Assembly: GCA_963728925.1 (NCBI GenBank)
Contig: CAVSMB010000028.1
Location: 1 to 64,000 of the forward strand
DNA from: JBBPZA01 sp963728925
Lineage (GTDB): Bacteria; Actinomycetota; Thermoleophilia; Solirubrobacterales; Solirubrobacteraceae
Length of the DNA stretch: 64,000 nt
Direction: 5' to 3'
Part shown: in pieces, positions 42,941-51,316 of the stretch
Position numbering within the stretch: the first letter of the stretch is position 1
How the letters are laid out: every line of letters begins with the position of its first letter
Made by a program: the position numbers and the translations under genes
Notes under the pieces: generated by a model
Database searches by the model: none
What the model saw: only the letters and a program-made list of their open reading frames with translations
What the model was told of the DNA's origin: nothing

Positions 42941-44287
42941 ATGTCCGTCCTGAGCCGCTCCGAGCTCGAAGCCAGCCCGCTCGCCGACCTGCACCTCATC
43001 GCCTCAGAGCTCGGGATCGACGGCTTTCGCCGCCTGCGCAAGGCACAGCTCGTCGACACGATCGTCGAGCGCCAGGGGCCCGGCACAGTCGCCGGCGACG
43101 AGGCCGAGACAGAGGTCGTCGCGGTGGTGGAGGAGGCCGAGGCCGGCGCCACCGGCGAGGACGAGCACGAAGCCGCCACAGATACCGAGGCCGAGGCCGA
43201 GACCGCCTCGGCTGACGGCGACGCGGACGACGACGACGGCGCAGCGGCCGGTCGGCGCCCGCGCCGGCGCGGTGGCCGTCGCGGCCGGCGCGGCGCGCGC
43301 GACGCCGACGACGGCGGCCCGGACGAGGCGACGGCGGGCGCCGAGGCGCAGCCCGAGCCGCCCGCCGCGGCGGAGCCCGAGCGCACCGCCGAAGGCGTCG
43401 TCGACCTCCTGGGAGGCGGCTCGGGCTTCGTGCGCGTCGCGCCGCCCGAGCCCTCCGACGACGACGTCTACATCTCCGCAGCGCAGATCCGCCGCTGCGA
43501 GCTGGTCGACGGCGACACCGTCACGGGGCCCGTGCGCCCGCCCCGTCGCTCGGAGCGCTACGCCTCGCTGATCCGGGTGGACACCATCAACGGCGTCCCC
43601 GCCGACGAGGTCTCCGCGGGCACCCGCTACGAGGAGCTGCCGGCCGCCTACCCGGAGGCGCGCTTCGCCCTGGGGGCCGACGACCCGACGCTCCAGGCCA
43701 TCGAGTGGCTCACGCCCTTCGGCCGCGGATCGCGGGTCACCGTCGTCGGCCCCGCTCGAGCCGGCAAGACCGAGGCGCTGCGCCGCCTCACGGGCGCGCT
43801 GGCCGGCCAGGAGGGCCTCACCGTTTCCGTCGCGCTCGCCGGCGCCCGCCCCGAGGAGCTGACGGCGTGGCGCGAGGGCCCGTTGCAACCCGCCGCGGCT
43901 GCGGACTTCGCCGCCTCGTCCGACGCACAGGCCCACGCGGTCGAGCGAACGGTCGAGCAGGCGCGGCGCGTGGCCGCGAGAGGCGGCGACGCCGTCGTGC
44001 TCGTGGACGGACTCGACGGCCTGCACGCCCCGGCCGCGCGCAAGGTGCTCGCCGCCGCGCGCAACATCCCCGACGGTGGGTCGCTGACGCTCATCGCGGC
44101 CTCGACGCGGCCGCTCGGCGGCGAGACGACCGTGATCGCGCTCGACGCCGCGCTCACCTCCACCGGCCGCTTTCCCGCCCTCGATCTCGTCGCGAGCGGG
44201 ACGCTGCGGCCGGAGCTGCTGGTGGGGGAGGCGGGCGCCGACGCAATCGCCAAAGCGCGCGCCGACGCCGCCTCGACCGGCGGCTGA
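42941..44287 (+). CDS. Rho-like protein with degenerate ATPase core
   Basis: This 448-residue protein has an N-terminal Rho_N helix domain (ADLHLIASELGIDGFRRLRK), an acidic stretch followed by RRPRRRGGRRGRRGARD, and a cold-shock RNA-binding domain (GSGFVRVAPPEPSDDDVYIS, AAQIRRCELVDGDTVTGPVR). The C-terminal ATPase is altered: Walker A is GPARAGKTEALR (near 270), the canonical IDERPEE reads LAGARPEE, Walker B reads VVLVDGLD, and the segment after ARNIPDGGSLTLIAA lacks the Q-loop, R-loop and GTGN elements of true Rho. It is probably an RNA-binding paralogue with weak or no translocation. GGAGAT precedes the ATG. Confidence 0.8.
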   Translation: MSVLSRSELEASPLADLHLIASELGIDGFRRLRKAQLVDTIVERQGPGTVAGDEAETEVVAVVEEAEAGATGEDEHEAATDTEAEAETASADGDADDDDGAAAGRRPRRRGGRRGRRGARDADDGGPDEATAGAEAQPEPPAAAEPERTAEGVVDLLGGGSGFVRVAPPEPSDDDVYISAAQIRRCELVDGDTVTGPVRPPRRSERYASLIRVDTINGVPADEVSAGTRYEELPAAYPEARFALGADDPTLQAIEWLTPFGRGSRVTVVGPARAGKTEALRRLTGALAGQEGLTVSVALAGARPEELTAWREGPLQPAAAADFAASSDAQAHAVERTVEQARRVAARGGDAVVLVDGLDGLHAPAARKVLAAARNIPDGGSLTLIAASTRPLGGETTVIALDAALTSTGRFPALDLVASGTLRPELLVGEAGADAIAKARADAASTGG

Positions 44288-44290
44288 GCG

Positions 44291-44570
44291 CTAGCTCGTC
44301 GGGTCCTGCGCGACGTCTCCGCGCCACGCGCCGGACTCGCCGCCCCGCTCCTCGATCATCTCCTTGAAGCGGTTGCGGTCGCCCTTGACGCGACGCTTGA
44401 CCAAGGGTGTCGCCGGCGATCTTCGCGCGCCAGTGCAGGCGCGTGTCGGACTCCTGGCGGATCTCCTCGATCCCCTCCATGAACTGCGGGAACTCCTCGA
44501 ACTGCGTCCACTGGTTGTAGGCGGTCCGCACGGGGACCCCAACCTCGATGCTCTCCTCGATCGTCGACAT
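44291..44570 (-). pseudogene. SRPBCC/cyclase-dehydrase protein with internal deletion
   Basis: The first 45 or so residues (MSTIEESIEVGVPVRTAYNQ, WTQFEEFPQFMEGIEEIRQE, then TRLHWRAKIAG) are a standard SRPBCC polyketide-cyclase/dehydrase start. After DT the frame breaks and the next frame gives LVKRRVKGDRNRFKEMIEER and SGAWRGDV, the standard C-terminal helix and tail of the same family. About 55-60 residues of the middle are missing at the junction near 44400. It is the only clearly broken gene in the right three quarters of the window apart from the folP-coupled scrap. Confidence 0.72.
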
Positions 44571-44662
44571 TCGTCAACTCCATTCATTCAACAGGATGTT
44601 GAATCTTTTGTACCCCGCGTTGAATCCAGCGCAAACGACGTGCGCGCGCCAGGAAGCCGCGC

Positions 44663-46108
44663 TCAGGACGCGGCGGCGTGCGGGTTGCGAGCTGCGGCGA
44701 GGAGATCGCTCGCCGCGCCGAGGCGCAGCCGCCGGTCGGGGGGAGAGACGACGATCGACTCGACGACGCGGGCCACCGCCGGGTCGAACTGCGTGCCCGC
44801 GCCGCGCCGCAGCTCGGTCAGCGCCTCCTCGCGGGTGAGCGCGCGCCGGTAGGCGCGATCGCTCGTCATCGCGCTCCAGGCGTCGCAGCAGGCGATGATG
44901 CGCGCCTCCAGCGGGATCTCCTCCCCCGTCATTCGGTCGGGGTAGCCCGTCCCGTCCCAGCGCTCGTGGGAGGCCCGCACGATCCGGCCGGCCTCGCCGA
45001 GCGCGCCGCCGACCGCCTCGAGCATCTCCTGCCCGGCGACGGTGTGGAGGTCCATCAGGTCGCGCTCGTCGCGCGTCAGCGGCCCCGGCTTGTTGAGGAT
45101 CGCGTCGGGGACGGTGATCTTGCCCACGTCGTGGAGCAGCGCGCCGAACTCCAGGCGGCGTAGCCGCACGGGATCGAGGCCGAGTCGCTCACCGGTCCGC
45201 ACGGCGAGCTCGACGACGTCGCGGCTGTGGGTGCCGGTGTACTCGTGCGTCGCCTCGATGACCTCGCCGAGCAGCATCGCCGTGCCGCGGTAGGTGCGGC
45301 TGAGCTCGAGCGCGGCGTCGAGCCGCCGGCTGCGCTCGCGGGCGAAGATGAACAGCAGGGCCCAGAGCGGGAAGAGGGCGACCGCGGCCCACGCTTCGCG
45401 ATCGACGATATAGGCGGCGACGAAGCCCAAGGGCGCGAGCAGGACATCGATGAGGTAGACCCACAGGGCCGGGGCGATCACCATCCTGACCGGCACGCGC
45501 AACCCGAAGCGGTCGATCAGCAGCGAGGCGACCGCGTCGCCCAGGATTGAAGTGGCCAGCGCGAGGAGCAGAATCGGCCAGTCCGAGAAGCTCGGGGCGC
45601 CGATGCCCGCGGCGACGAAGACGATCGCCGGACCGACCGCATGCCAGCACTGTCCAAAGACGACAAGCGAGCGGGTGATGTGGCGCCGACCCTCGAAGGC
45701 GTCGAGGAGGCGACTCGCCAGGTATCCGCCGGCGATACAGAGCGGCACGATCGAGGGCGGAAGCAGGTACAGCATTGGCACGAGCACGAGCATCGTCGGC
45801 GTCGTGTAGCCCGTCCCGATCTCGTACTCGATGTGCAGGGTCGCGGCCCACGCCGCGATCAGAGCGACGACGGTGATCGGGTCGACCGGGCGGCTCTCCG
45901 GAAGCACGATCGCCATCGCCAGCGCGGTGGCGAGGAAGGCGAGCGCGGATACGGCCTCGGCACGTGCCTCGGCCTCGCGCGGCTCGTGACGGGCGCGCTC
46001 GCGCGAGTCCTCGAGGAGCTGCTCGGCAACCGGATCGCCGAGCCCCTGGGCCGTCACCGCATGCCCTGCTGAACCCTGCTGCTCACTGCTCTTCCCTGGC
46101 AGATTCAC
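44663..46108 (-). CDS. HD-GYP domain phosphodiesterase with membrane sensor region
   Basis: This 481-residue protein begins with about 60 cytoplasmic residues, followed by some seven membrane helices (residues 50-265). Residues 290-450 are an HD-GYP domain: THSRDVVELAVRTGERLGLD, LLHDVGKITVPDAILNKPGP with the HD pair, and SHERWDGTGYPDRMTGEEIP with the HHE..GYP-like motif. These enzymes hydrolyse cyclic di-GMP, so it probably reads a membrane or extracellular cue and lowers c-di-GMP. This could influence the Tad pilus genes in the window. No diguanylate cyclase is nearby. Confidence 0.88.
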   Translation of the reverse strand: MNLPGKSSEQQGSAGHAVTAQGLGDPVAEQLLEDSRERARHEPREAEARAEAVSALAFLATALAMAIVLPESRPVDPITVVALIAAWAATLHIEYEIGTGYTTPTMLVLVPMLYLLPPSIVPLCIAGGYLASRLLDAFEGRRHITRSLVVFGQCWHAVGPAIVFVAAGIGAPSFSDWPILLLALATSILGDAVASLLIDRFGLRVPVRMVIAPALWVYLIDVLLAPLGFVAAYIVDREAWAAVALFPLWALLFIFARERSRRLDAALELSRTYRGTAMLLGEVIEATHEYTGTHSRDVVELAVRTGERLGLDPVRLRRLEFGALLHDVGKITVPDAILNKPGPLTRDERDLMDLHTVAGQEMLEAVGGALGEAGRIVRASHERWDGTGYPDRMTGEEIPLEARIIACCDAWSAMTSDRAYRRALTREEALTELRRGAGTQFDPAVARVVESIVVSPPDRRLRLGAASDLLAAARNPHAAAS

Positions 46109-46402
46109 GAGTTCTCTTCGTATCGACGCGAAAGGCTCATTAGTCGAGTGACGGCTGAATACAACATCCGTCTAGTCAGGGTAAACGAGGGCGAGGAAGC
46201 CGTCATTCGGCCGACGCCGCGGACGGGGGCACCGACGGGAAGGGAACCAGATGCCACGTTCGCGCACGGCCGGATCCGGCGCGCTCGATGACGTTCACAG
46301 GTCGCAGCATGGCACCTCGCGCGCCTGCGCGTGGGGGCTCTGCCGCGGCTGCCCGCCGCCGGGGGCTCTACTGCGGAGACCGGATCACGAAGGGAGGGCA
46401 CC
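46109..46402. other. Divergent intergenic region
   Basis: About 290 bases lie between the divergent phosphodiesterase and transporter genes. They should hold promoters for both. The first 90 bases are clearly richer in A and T than the surroundings (for example GGCTGAATACAACATCCG), which fits a promoter zone, but I cannot assign boxes. No RNA gene is recognised. Confidence 0.4.
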
Positions 46403-46420
46403 ATGCCCCGCCAGCGTTAA
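46403..46420 (+). CDS. Five-codon leader ORF before the transporter
   Basis: AGGGAGGGCACC-ATG places a very strong ribosome site before ATGCCCCGCCAGCGTTAA, which encodes Met-Pro-Arg-Gln-Arg-stop. The transporter start ATG (46425) follows four bases after this stop and has no ribosome site of its own. Reinitiation after the mini-ORF is a plausible route to the transporter. Confidence 0.35.
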   Translation: MPRQR

Positions 46421-46424
46421 GCCG

Positions 46425-47885
46425 ATGGACGACTGTTCGATGAACAAGCCCAACGCGACGGACCGCGGGGTATCAACCAAGGCGATGGCAGAGGCCGCCG
46501 CCGACCACGAAGCGCCGACACACGCCGGTGCTCGTGATGCGCCGGCGGGAGCCGCCGGCGACCGGGCTGGGACGCGGGCGGGTGTCGCCCGCGCCAGCGC
46601 GCCGAACGCGCGTGCCACGGCGCCGATGATTGAGATGCTCGCCTCCGAGCGCTCGGTCCGCTGGTTCTTCGCCGCCCACCTGCAGTCCTCGCTCGGGACG
46701 GGCGCCGGCTACGTGGCGCTGCTCATCCTCGCCTACGAGCGCGTGCGCTCGCCATGGATGGTCGCGCTCGTGCTCCTTGCCGACTTCGCGCCCGCCATGC
46801 TCCTCGGCCCGCTCTTCGGCGCGCTCGCCGACCGCTGGCCGCGTCGGCGCTGCGCGGTGCTCGCCGACCTCGCTCGCGCGGCCGCCTTCCTGGGCATCGC
46901 GCTCGTCGATGGCCCGGCCGCCACCATCGCCTTCGCGCTGCTGGCGGGCGTCGGGACCGGGCTGTTCCTGCCCGCCGTGATGGCGGGGGTCCCGGGGATG
47001 GTCTCGCCGTCGCGCGTTGCGCCCGCGACCTCGTTGGCCGACGCGATCAACGCGCTCGGCATGACCGCCGGCCCGGCGCTCGCCGCCCTCGCCTTCCTGC
47101 TGGTCGGGCCCGAGTCGCTGCTCGCCGTCAACGCGGTGAGCTTCGCGATCTCCGCCCTCGCGCTCTCGCGCGTCGACTTCGGCGATGCGGCCCGCCGCCG
47201 CCGGGCGGCAGCGAGGCAGCGACCCTCCAGCCTGCTCGCCGAGACGCGTGAAGGACTGAGGACCTTGCGCCGCCTCCGCGGCCTGCGCGTCGTGCTGCTC
47301 GCCTCGGCCGCCGCGGTGCTCTTCGGGGCAGCCGTCAACGTGGGCGAGCTGGTGCTCGCCACCGACGTCTTCGGGTCCGGGCCGACCGGCTTCGCGCTGC
47401 TCGTCGTCGCCTATGGGGCCGGGACCATGCTCGGCTCGCTCGGCGGAGTACGCGGCGGGAACGTGACCCGCCTGCGCCACCGCTTCCTGTTCGGGCTCGC
47501 TGTCGAAGCCGCCGCGATCGTGGCCTCGGGCGCGTCTCCGGGGATGCTGCTCGTCTTCCTCACCTTCGCCCTCACCGGCTGGGGCAGCGGGGTCGCCGTC
47601 GTCCACGAGCGCCTGATCATCCTGGCGACCGTGCCCGACGAGCTGCGCGGCCGCGTCTTCGGCGCACGCGATGCGCTCAACGCGTGGGCCTTCGCCGCGG
47701 CCTTCGTGGCGGCGGGCGCCATCACCTCAGCCCTGGGCGCGCGCGCCCTCTTCCTGCTCGCCGGTGGCGCCGGCCTGCTCGTCTGGTGCGTCAGCGCCGC
47801 GGTGCTGCGGCGCGAGTGGGCCAACGGCCGCGAGGCCGGGCGCGCCGTGGCCGACGCGCGGCTCGCCGCTCAGCGCGGAACGTAG
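46425..47885 (+). CDS. Major facilitator superfamily transporter
   Basis: This 486-residue membrane protein has an N-terminal hydrophilic extension of about 70 residues rich in Ala and Gly, followed by about twelve helices. MFS_3/enterobactin-exporter-type features are LGTGAGYVALLILAYERV, the GALADRWPRRR loop (motif A) near 140, and LRGRVFGARDALNAWAFAAA near 415. It is likely a drug or siderophore exporter, with unknown substrate. ATG 46425 follows a mini-ORF; ATG 46440 and ATG 46626 (MIEMLASERS) are alternatives, the last giving a family-typical N-terminus. Its 3' end overlaps the convergent hypothetical gene by 16 bases. Confidence 0.82.
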   Translation: MDDCSMNKPNATDRGVSTKAMAEAAADHEAPTHAGARDAPAGAAGDRAGTRAGVARASAPNARATAPMIEMLASERSVRWFFAAHLQSSLGTGAGYVALLILAYERVRSPWMVALVLLADFAPAMLLGPLFGALADRWPRRRCAVLADLARAAAFLGIALVDGPAATIAFALLAGVGTGLFLPAVMAGVPGMVSPSRVAPATSLADAINALGMTAGPALAALAFLLVGPESLLAVNAVSFAISALALSRVDFGDAARRRRAAARQRPSSLLAETREGLRTLRRLRGLRVVLLASAAAVLFGAAVNVGELVLATDVFGSGPTGFALLVVAYGAGTMLGSLGGVRGGNVTRLRHRFLFGLAVEAAAIVASGASPGMLLVFLTFALTGWGSGVAVVHERLIILATVPDELRGRVFGARDALNAWAFAAAFVAAGAITSALGARALFLLAGGAGLLVWCVSAAVLRREWANGREAGRAVADARLAAQRGT

Positions 47886-48328
47886 GCGACCCGGCCCCAC
47901 GAGGGCTCGGGGGAGAGCTCGATCGCCTCGCCGCCCCGGTCGGGCTGGATGTAGGCGAAGGTGTGGGTCATGGCGTCGAAGGCGACGTCGAGCTCGCCCT
48001 CCTTCACGCGCTGGTCCAGCCACGCGCTGCGGAAGATCAGCCGGCGCAGCCAGTGCACGAGCGAGCGCTCCGCCGGCCCGACGAGCTCGGGCCAGCAGTC
48101 GTTGACGTGCTCGCCGAGCGCCGACGCGGGATCGTGGACCTCGCCGTTGACCACCAGGTTGACGAGGTCCTCGTGCTCGGCGTCGTCGAGGTTCGCGCCC
48201 ACGAAGCCGAGCTTGAGCGCCGCCTGCTCGCAGCGCTCGGTGAAGTCGCGCTCGTTGAAGGTGAACCGCAGCTCGCCGTACTCGAGCACGAAGTCCTCAC
48301 CGGAGTTGTAGTTTCCGCGACGGCTCAT
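47870..48328 (-). CDS. Conserved-looking hypothetical protein
   Basis: This 152-residue acidic protein has no signal peptide or membrane helix. It starts SRRGNYNSGEDFVLEYGELR and contains LGFVGANLDDAEHEDLVNLV and HDPASALGEHVNDCWPELVG. The final part has FDAMTHTFAYIQPDRGGEAI. The composition is that of a folded cytoplasmic protein. I recognise no family. It ends inside the 3' end of the convergent transporter gene. Confidence 0.65.
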   Translation of the reverse strand: MSRRGNYNSGEDFVLEYGELRFTFNERDFTERCEQAALKLGFVGANLDDAEHEDLVNLVVNGEVHDPASALGEHVNDCWPELVGPAERSLVHWLRRLIFRSAWLDQRVKEGELDVAFDAMTHTFAYIQPDRGGEAIELSPEPSWGRVAYVPR

Positions 48329-48419
48329 CTCCCACGGCGCCCCGGTGAAGCGCTTCGGGGCGTCGGGATCCTATGCCCGGATCCTTCCCGGCACGGAGCG
48401 CTGAATGTGAAGTTGCAGG

Positions 48420-49295
48420 TCATTGGTCCTCGTGGCTCCCCAGCGCGGAGGCGATCACGACGAGGCCGATGCCGGCGACCTCGGCGACGCTCGGAACCTG
48501 ACCGAGGACCACGAGGCCGACGAGCGCGGCGGTGGCAGGGAGCAGCGAGAGCAGCAGCGCGAAGCGGGCGCGCGGGAGGCGCGTCATGGCCACCTGCTCG
48601 AGCGCGTAGGGCACGACGCTCGACAAGAGGCCGACGGCCACGCACGCGAGGAGCAGCAGCGGGTCGACGAGCGCCGGCGCGGCGGGGACGACGAGCGCGG
48701 GGGCGAGCGCGAGGGCGCCGAAGGCCATCCCCGCGGCGAGGCCGTCCTGGGGGCGCAGGTCGCGCTCGGCGGCGACGCGGTGGCCGAGCACGACGTAGGC
48801 GGCCCAGAACGCGCCGGCCGCGAGCGCGAACGCCACTCCGGCCGGGCTGCCCGAGACGTGGACGTCGGCGAGCAGCACCACCCCCGCCGCGGCGAGGGCC
48901 AACGCGAGCGCGTCGCGCCGCGTGCGCGAGCCCACCGCCGCCACCGAGATCGGCCCGATGAACTCGATGGCCACCGCGGTCCCGAGCGGCAGCCGGTCGA
49001 TGGCCAGGTAGAAGCACAGGTTCATGAGTCCGAGCGCGAGGCCGAAGGCGCCAACGAGCGCGAGGCTGTGCCCGTTCCACCGCGACCGCCACGGCCGCCG
49101 CCACGCCGCCAGGGCGCCGGCCGCGGCGACCACGCGCAGCCACGCAACACCGGCCGCCGGGACCGCGTCGAAGAGCAGCACCGCGAACGCGCTCCCGCAG
49201 TACTGCGACACCGCGCCGAGGGCGAACAGCCCCTGCGGCGGGAGCCGGCCGGTGGCCCCGGACAGCTCACCGCGGACCTCGCGTGGGGCGGTCAC
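48420..49295 (-). CDS. EamA-family transporter (RhtA-like)
   Basis: This 291-residue membrane protein has ten predicted helices in two EamA halves. Motifs include GAVSQYCGSAFAVLLFDAVP, LNLCFYLAIDRLPLGTAVAIEF-type sequence (written here as LCFYLAIDRLPLG and AIEFIGP), and LEQVAMTRLPRARFALLLSL with the second-half P-A-x-A region. This pattern is like RhtA threonine/homoserine exporters. GTG 49295 is chosen since upstream residues overlap the divergent gene's promoter area. The substrate is probably a small metabolite or amino acid going outward; not proven. Confidence 0.82.
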   Translation of the reverse strand: MTAPREVRGELSGATGRLPPQGLFALGAVSQYCGSAFAVLLFDAVPAAGVAWLRVVAAAGALAAWRRPWRSRWNGHSLALVGAFGLALGLMNLCFYLAIDRLPLGTAVAIEFIGPISVAAVGSRTRRDALALALAAAGVVLLADVHVSGSPAGVAFALAAGAFWAAYVVLGHRVAAERDLRPQDGLAAGMAFGALALAPALVVPAAPALVDPLLLLACVAVGLLSSVVPYALEQVAMTRLPRARFALLLSLLPATAALVGLVVLGQVPSVAEVAGIGLVVIASALGSHEDQ

Positions 49296-49363
49296 CGGCG
49301 AGGGACGCGACTGCGCCGAGCGGCTGGGCACGGGGCAGAGTGTGGCAATAGGATCGAGTCGCC

Positions 49364-50494
49364 ATGCCACGGATGCCCGCGCCTCTGCGCCGCGCCTCGC
49401 GCACCGTCGACTTCTCCGAGCTGCAGCTCACCTTCCTCGTCTCGGCCGTCGCGACGATCCTCGTGATCCGCACCCAGCTGTGGCTGACCAACTACCCCCA
49501 GCTCGGCGGGCACGGCCTCCACATCGCCCACCTGCTGTGGGGCGGCCTCTTCATGGTGCTGGCCATCGGCGTTCTGCTCACCTTCGCCGGGCGCGGGCCG
49601 CGGCGGCCGGCGGCGGTCGTCGGCGGCGTGGGCTTCGGCTTCTTCATCGACGAGCTCGGCAAGTTCATCACCTCGAACAACAACTACTTCTTCGCGCCCG
49701 CCGCGGCGATCATCTACCTGATCTTCGTCGGGATCTTCATGGCCATCCGGGCGATGCGCGAGCGCGGGGCGCTGCGCCCCCGCGAGCGCGTCGTGAACGC
49801 GCTCGAGCTGGTCGCCGACGGCGTCCGGCGGCCGCTGCGCGAGGACGAGAAGCGGCGCGCGCTGGCGCTGCTCGAGGGCCCCGCGAGCGACGAGCCCCTG
49901 GCGGGATCGATCCGCGCGATGGTGCAGCGCCTGGACGCGATACCCGACCGGCCGCCGTCGCGCGCGGCGCGCTGGGCGCAGGGCGCCCAGCGCCGGTATC
50001 GCTCGCTGTGCGGGCGCCCGCGCTTCCGGGCGATCCTCGCCGTGCTCTTCGGCCTGTGGGCGATCCTGACGCTGGTGGGGACCTTCGGACTGGTGCTCGC
50101 GTTCGGCCTCGCCTCCGGCGCCGCCACGTCCGGCTTCCAGTCGGACGCGGTCCGCCACCTGTCCTTCGTCAACGTCGCGAGCCTCGTCTCCAGCACGGTC
50201 TCGGCGATCCTCGTCGTCGTCGCGCTCGTCCAGCTGCGCCGCGGCCACCGTCTCGCGGCCTACCGCTGGCTCGAGCGCGCGCTGCTCGTCGCGATCTTCG
50301 TGACCTCGGTGTTCTCCTTCGTCGAGTCCCAGTTCGGGGCGGTCTTCGACCTCGCCATCGACCTCGGGCTGCTGGTGGCCGTCCGCGCGATGATCGAGCA
50401 GGAACAGCGCGCGGGCAGCGATCAGGCGAGCCCGCCCGCGGCGCCCGCGGGCGGTCCGGCCCCGGCTGCACCGTCGGCGACCGTCTCGGCCTGA
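49364..50494 (+). CDS. Multi-pass membrane protein of unknown function
   Basis: This 376-residue protein has four helices in its first 130 residues (LTFLVSAVATILVIRTQLWL, HLLWGGLFMVLAIGVLLTF, VVGGVGFGFFIDELGKFITS, AAAIIYLIFVGIFMAIRAM). A cytoplasmic helical segment spans about 130-220, and three or four more helices follow at 220-350. The sequence GFFIDELGKFITSNNNYFF is distinctive and likely conserved. The C-terminus is Ala/Pro-rich. I do not recognise a transporter or enzyme motif. It is divergent from the EamA gene and lies 81 bases before the response regulator, separated by a short repeat (CCGTCTCGGCCTGAGCG and CCGTCTCGGTCTGAGCG). Confidence 0.75.
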   Translation: MPRMPAPLRRASRTVDFSELQLTFLVSAVATILVIRTQLWLTNYPQLGGHGLHIAHLLWGGLFMVLAIGVLLTFAGRGPRRPAAVVGGVGFGFFIDELGKFITSNNNYFFAPAAAIIYLIFVGIFMAIRAMRERGALRPRERVVNALELVADGVRRPLREDEKRRALALLEGPASDEPLAGSIRAMVQRLDAIPDRPPSRAARWAQGAQRRYRSLCGRPRFRAILAVLFGLWAILTLVGTFGLVLAFGLASGAATSGFQSDAVRHLSFVNVASLVSSTVSAILVVVALVQLRRGHRLAAYRWLERALLVAIFVTSVFSFVESQFGAVFDLAIDLGLLVAVRAMIEQEQRAGSDQASPPAAPAGGPAPAAPSATVSA

Positions 50495-50575
50495 GCGAGC
50501 GGCAACGACCGTCTCGGTCTGAGCGCGCCGGCGGCCAGGGGGGCGAATCCGCGCCGGCCGTCCCCTAGGGAGGGC

Positions 50576-51316
50576 ATGAGCGACGACCGGGCCACCATCC
50601 TCATCGTCGAGGACGACGACGCGACGCGGACGTTCCTCGCCGACAACCTGTGCGCCGACGGCTACGAGCCCCTGACGGCGGACTGCGCGCGCGACGGGCT
50701 GCGGCTGCTGGAGACCAAGTACCCCGACCTCGCGCTCATCGACATCGGGTTGCCCGACGGGTCGGGACTGGACCTGATCCGCAGCGTCCGCGGCGCCGAC
50801 GGGGTCGTGGGCCGCGTCGACCCGCGCGTCCCGCTCGTTGTGGTGAGCGGTCGCACCGACGAGCTCGATCGCGTGCGCGGCTTCGAGCGCGGAGCCGATG
50901 ACTATGTCAGCAAGCCGTTCTCCTACGGCGAGCTGCGGGCGCGGCTCGCGGCGCTGCTGTGGCGCGCGAACCAGCGGCCCGGCGCCGGCCGGTTGCGCGT
51001 CGGCCCGCTCGAGCTCGACCCGCCCTCGCGCGAGGTGCGGCTGCGCGGCGCGCGGCTGGCGCTCTCCCAGAAGGAGTACGCGCTGCTGCGGGCGCTCGCG
51101 ACCGAGCCGACGCGCGTGTGGACCAAGGACGAGCTGCTGCGCACGGTCTGGGGCTACCGCGCGATCGGGTCGACGCGCACGCTGGACTCCCACGCGTGCC
51201 GCCTGCGACACAAGCTCGGCCGCGACGGTGACCGCTTCGTCGTCAACGTGTGGGGAGTCGGCTACCGCCTCGTCGACGGGCCGGTGGAGGCGCAGGCGCC
51301 GGGAGCGGCTCGGTGA
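50576..51316 (+). CDS. OmpR-family response regulator
   Basis: This 246-residue protein has a receiver domain at 1-125: acidic pocket VEDDD near 11, phospho-acceptor Asp in ALIDIGLPDGSG near 57, switch Ser in VVVSGRTDE and Lys in YVSKPFSYGE. The C-terminal winged helix has LALSQKEYALLRALATEPTR, VWTKDELLRTVWGYRAIGST and LRHKLGRDG. It controls transcription with the kinase that follows (GTGA overlap). Target genes are unknown; the pilus genes downstream are candidates by position. AGGGAGG lies before the ATG. Confidence 0.9.
   Translation: MSDDRATILIVEDDDATRTFLADNLCADGYEPLTADCARDGLRLLETKYPDLALIDIGLPDGSGLDLIRSVRGADGVVGRVDPRVPLVVVSGRTDELDRVRGFERGADDYVSKPFSYGELRARLAALLWRANQRPGAGRLRVGPLELDPPSREVRLRGARLALSQKEYALLRALATEPTRVWTKDELLRTVWGYRAIGSTRTLDSHACRLRHKLGRDGDRFVVNVWGVGYRLVDGPVEAQAPGAAR

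Noticed and set aside
44580..44640. AT-richer patch upstream of the SRPBCC remnant as an attachment site
   Set aside because: No tRNA end, integrase or flanking repeat is present; it is more likely the promoter of the broken gene.
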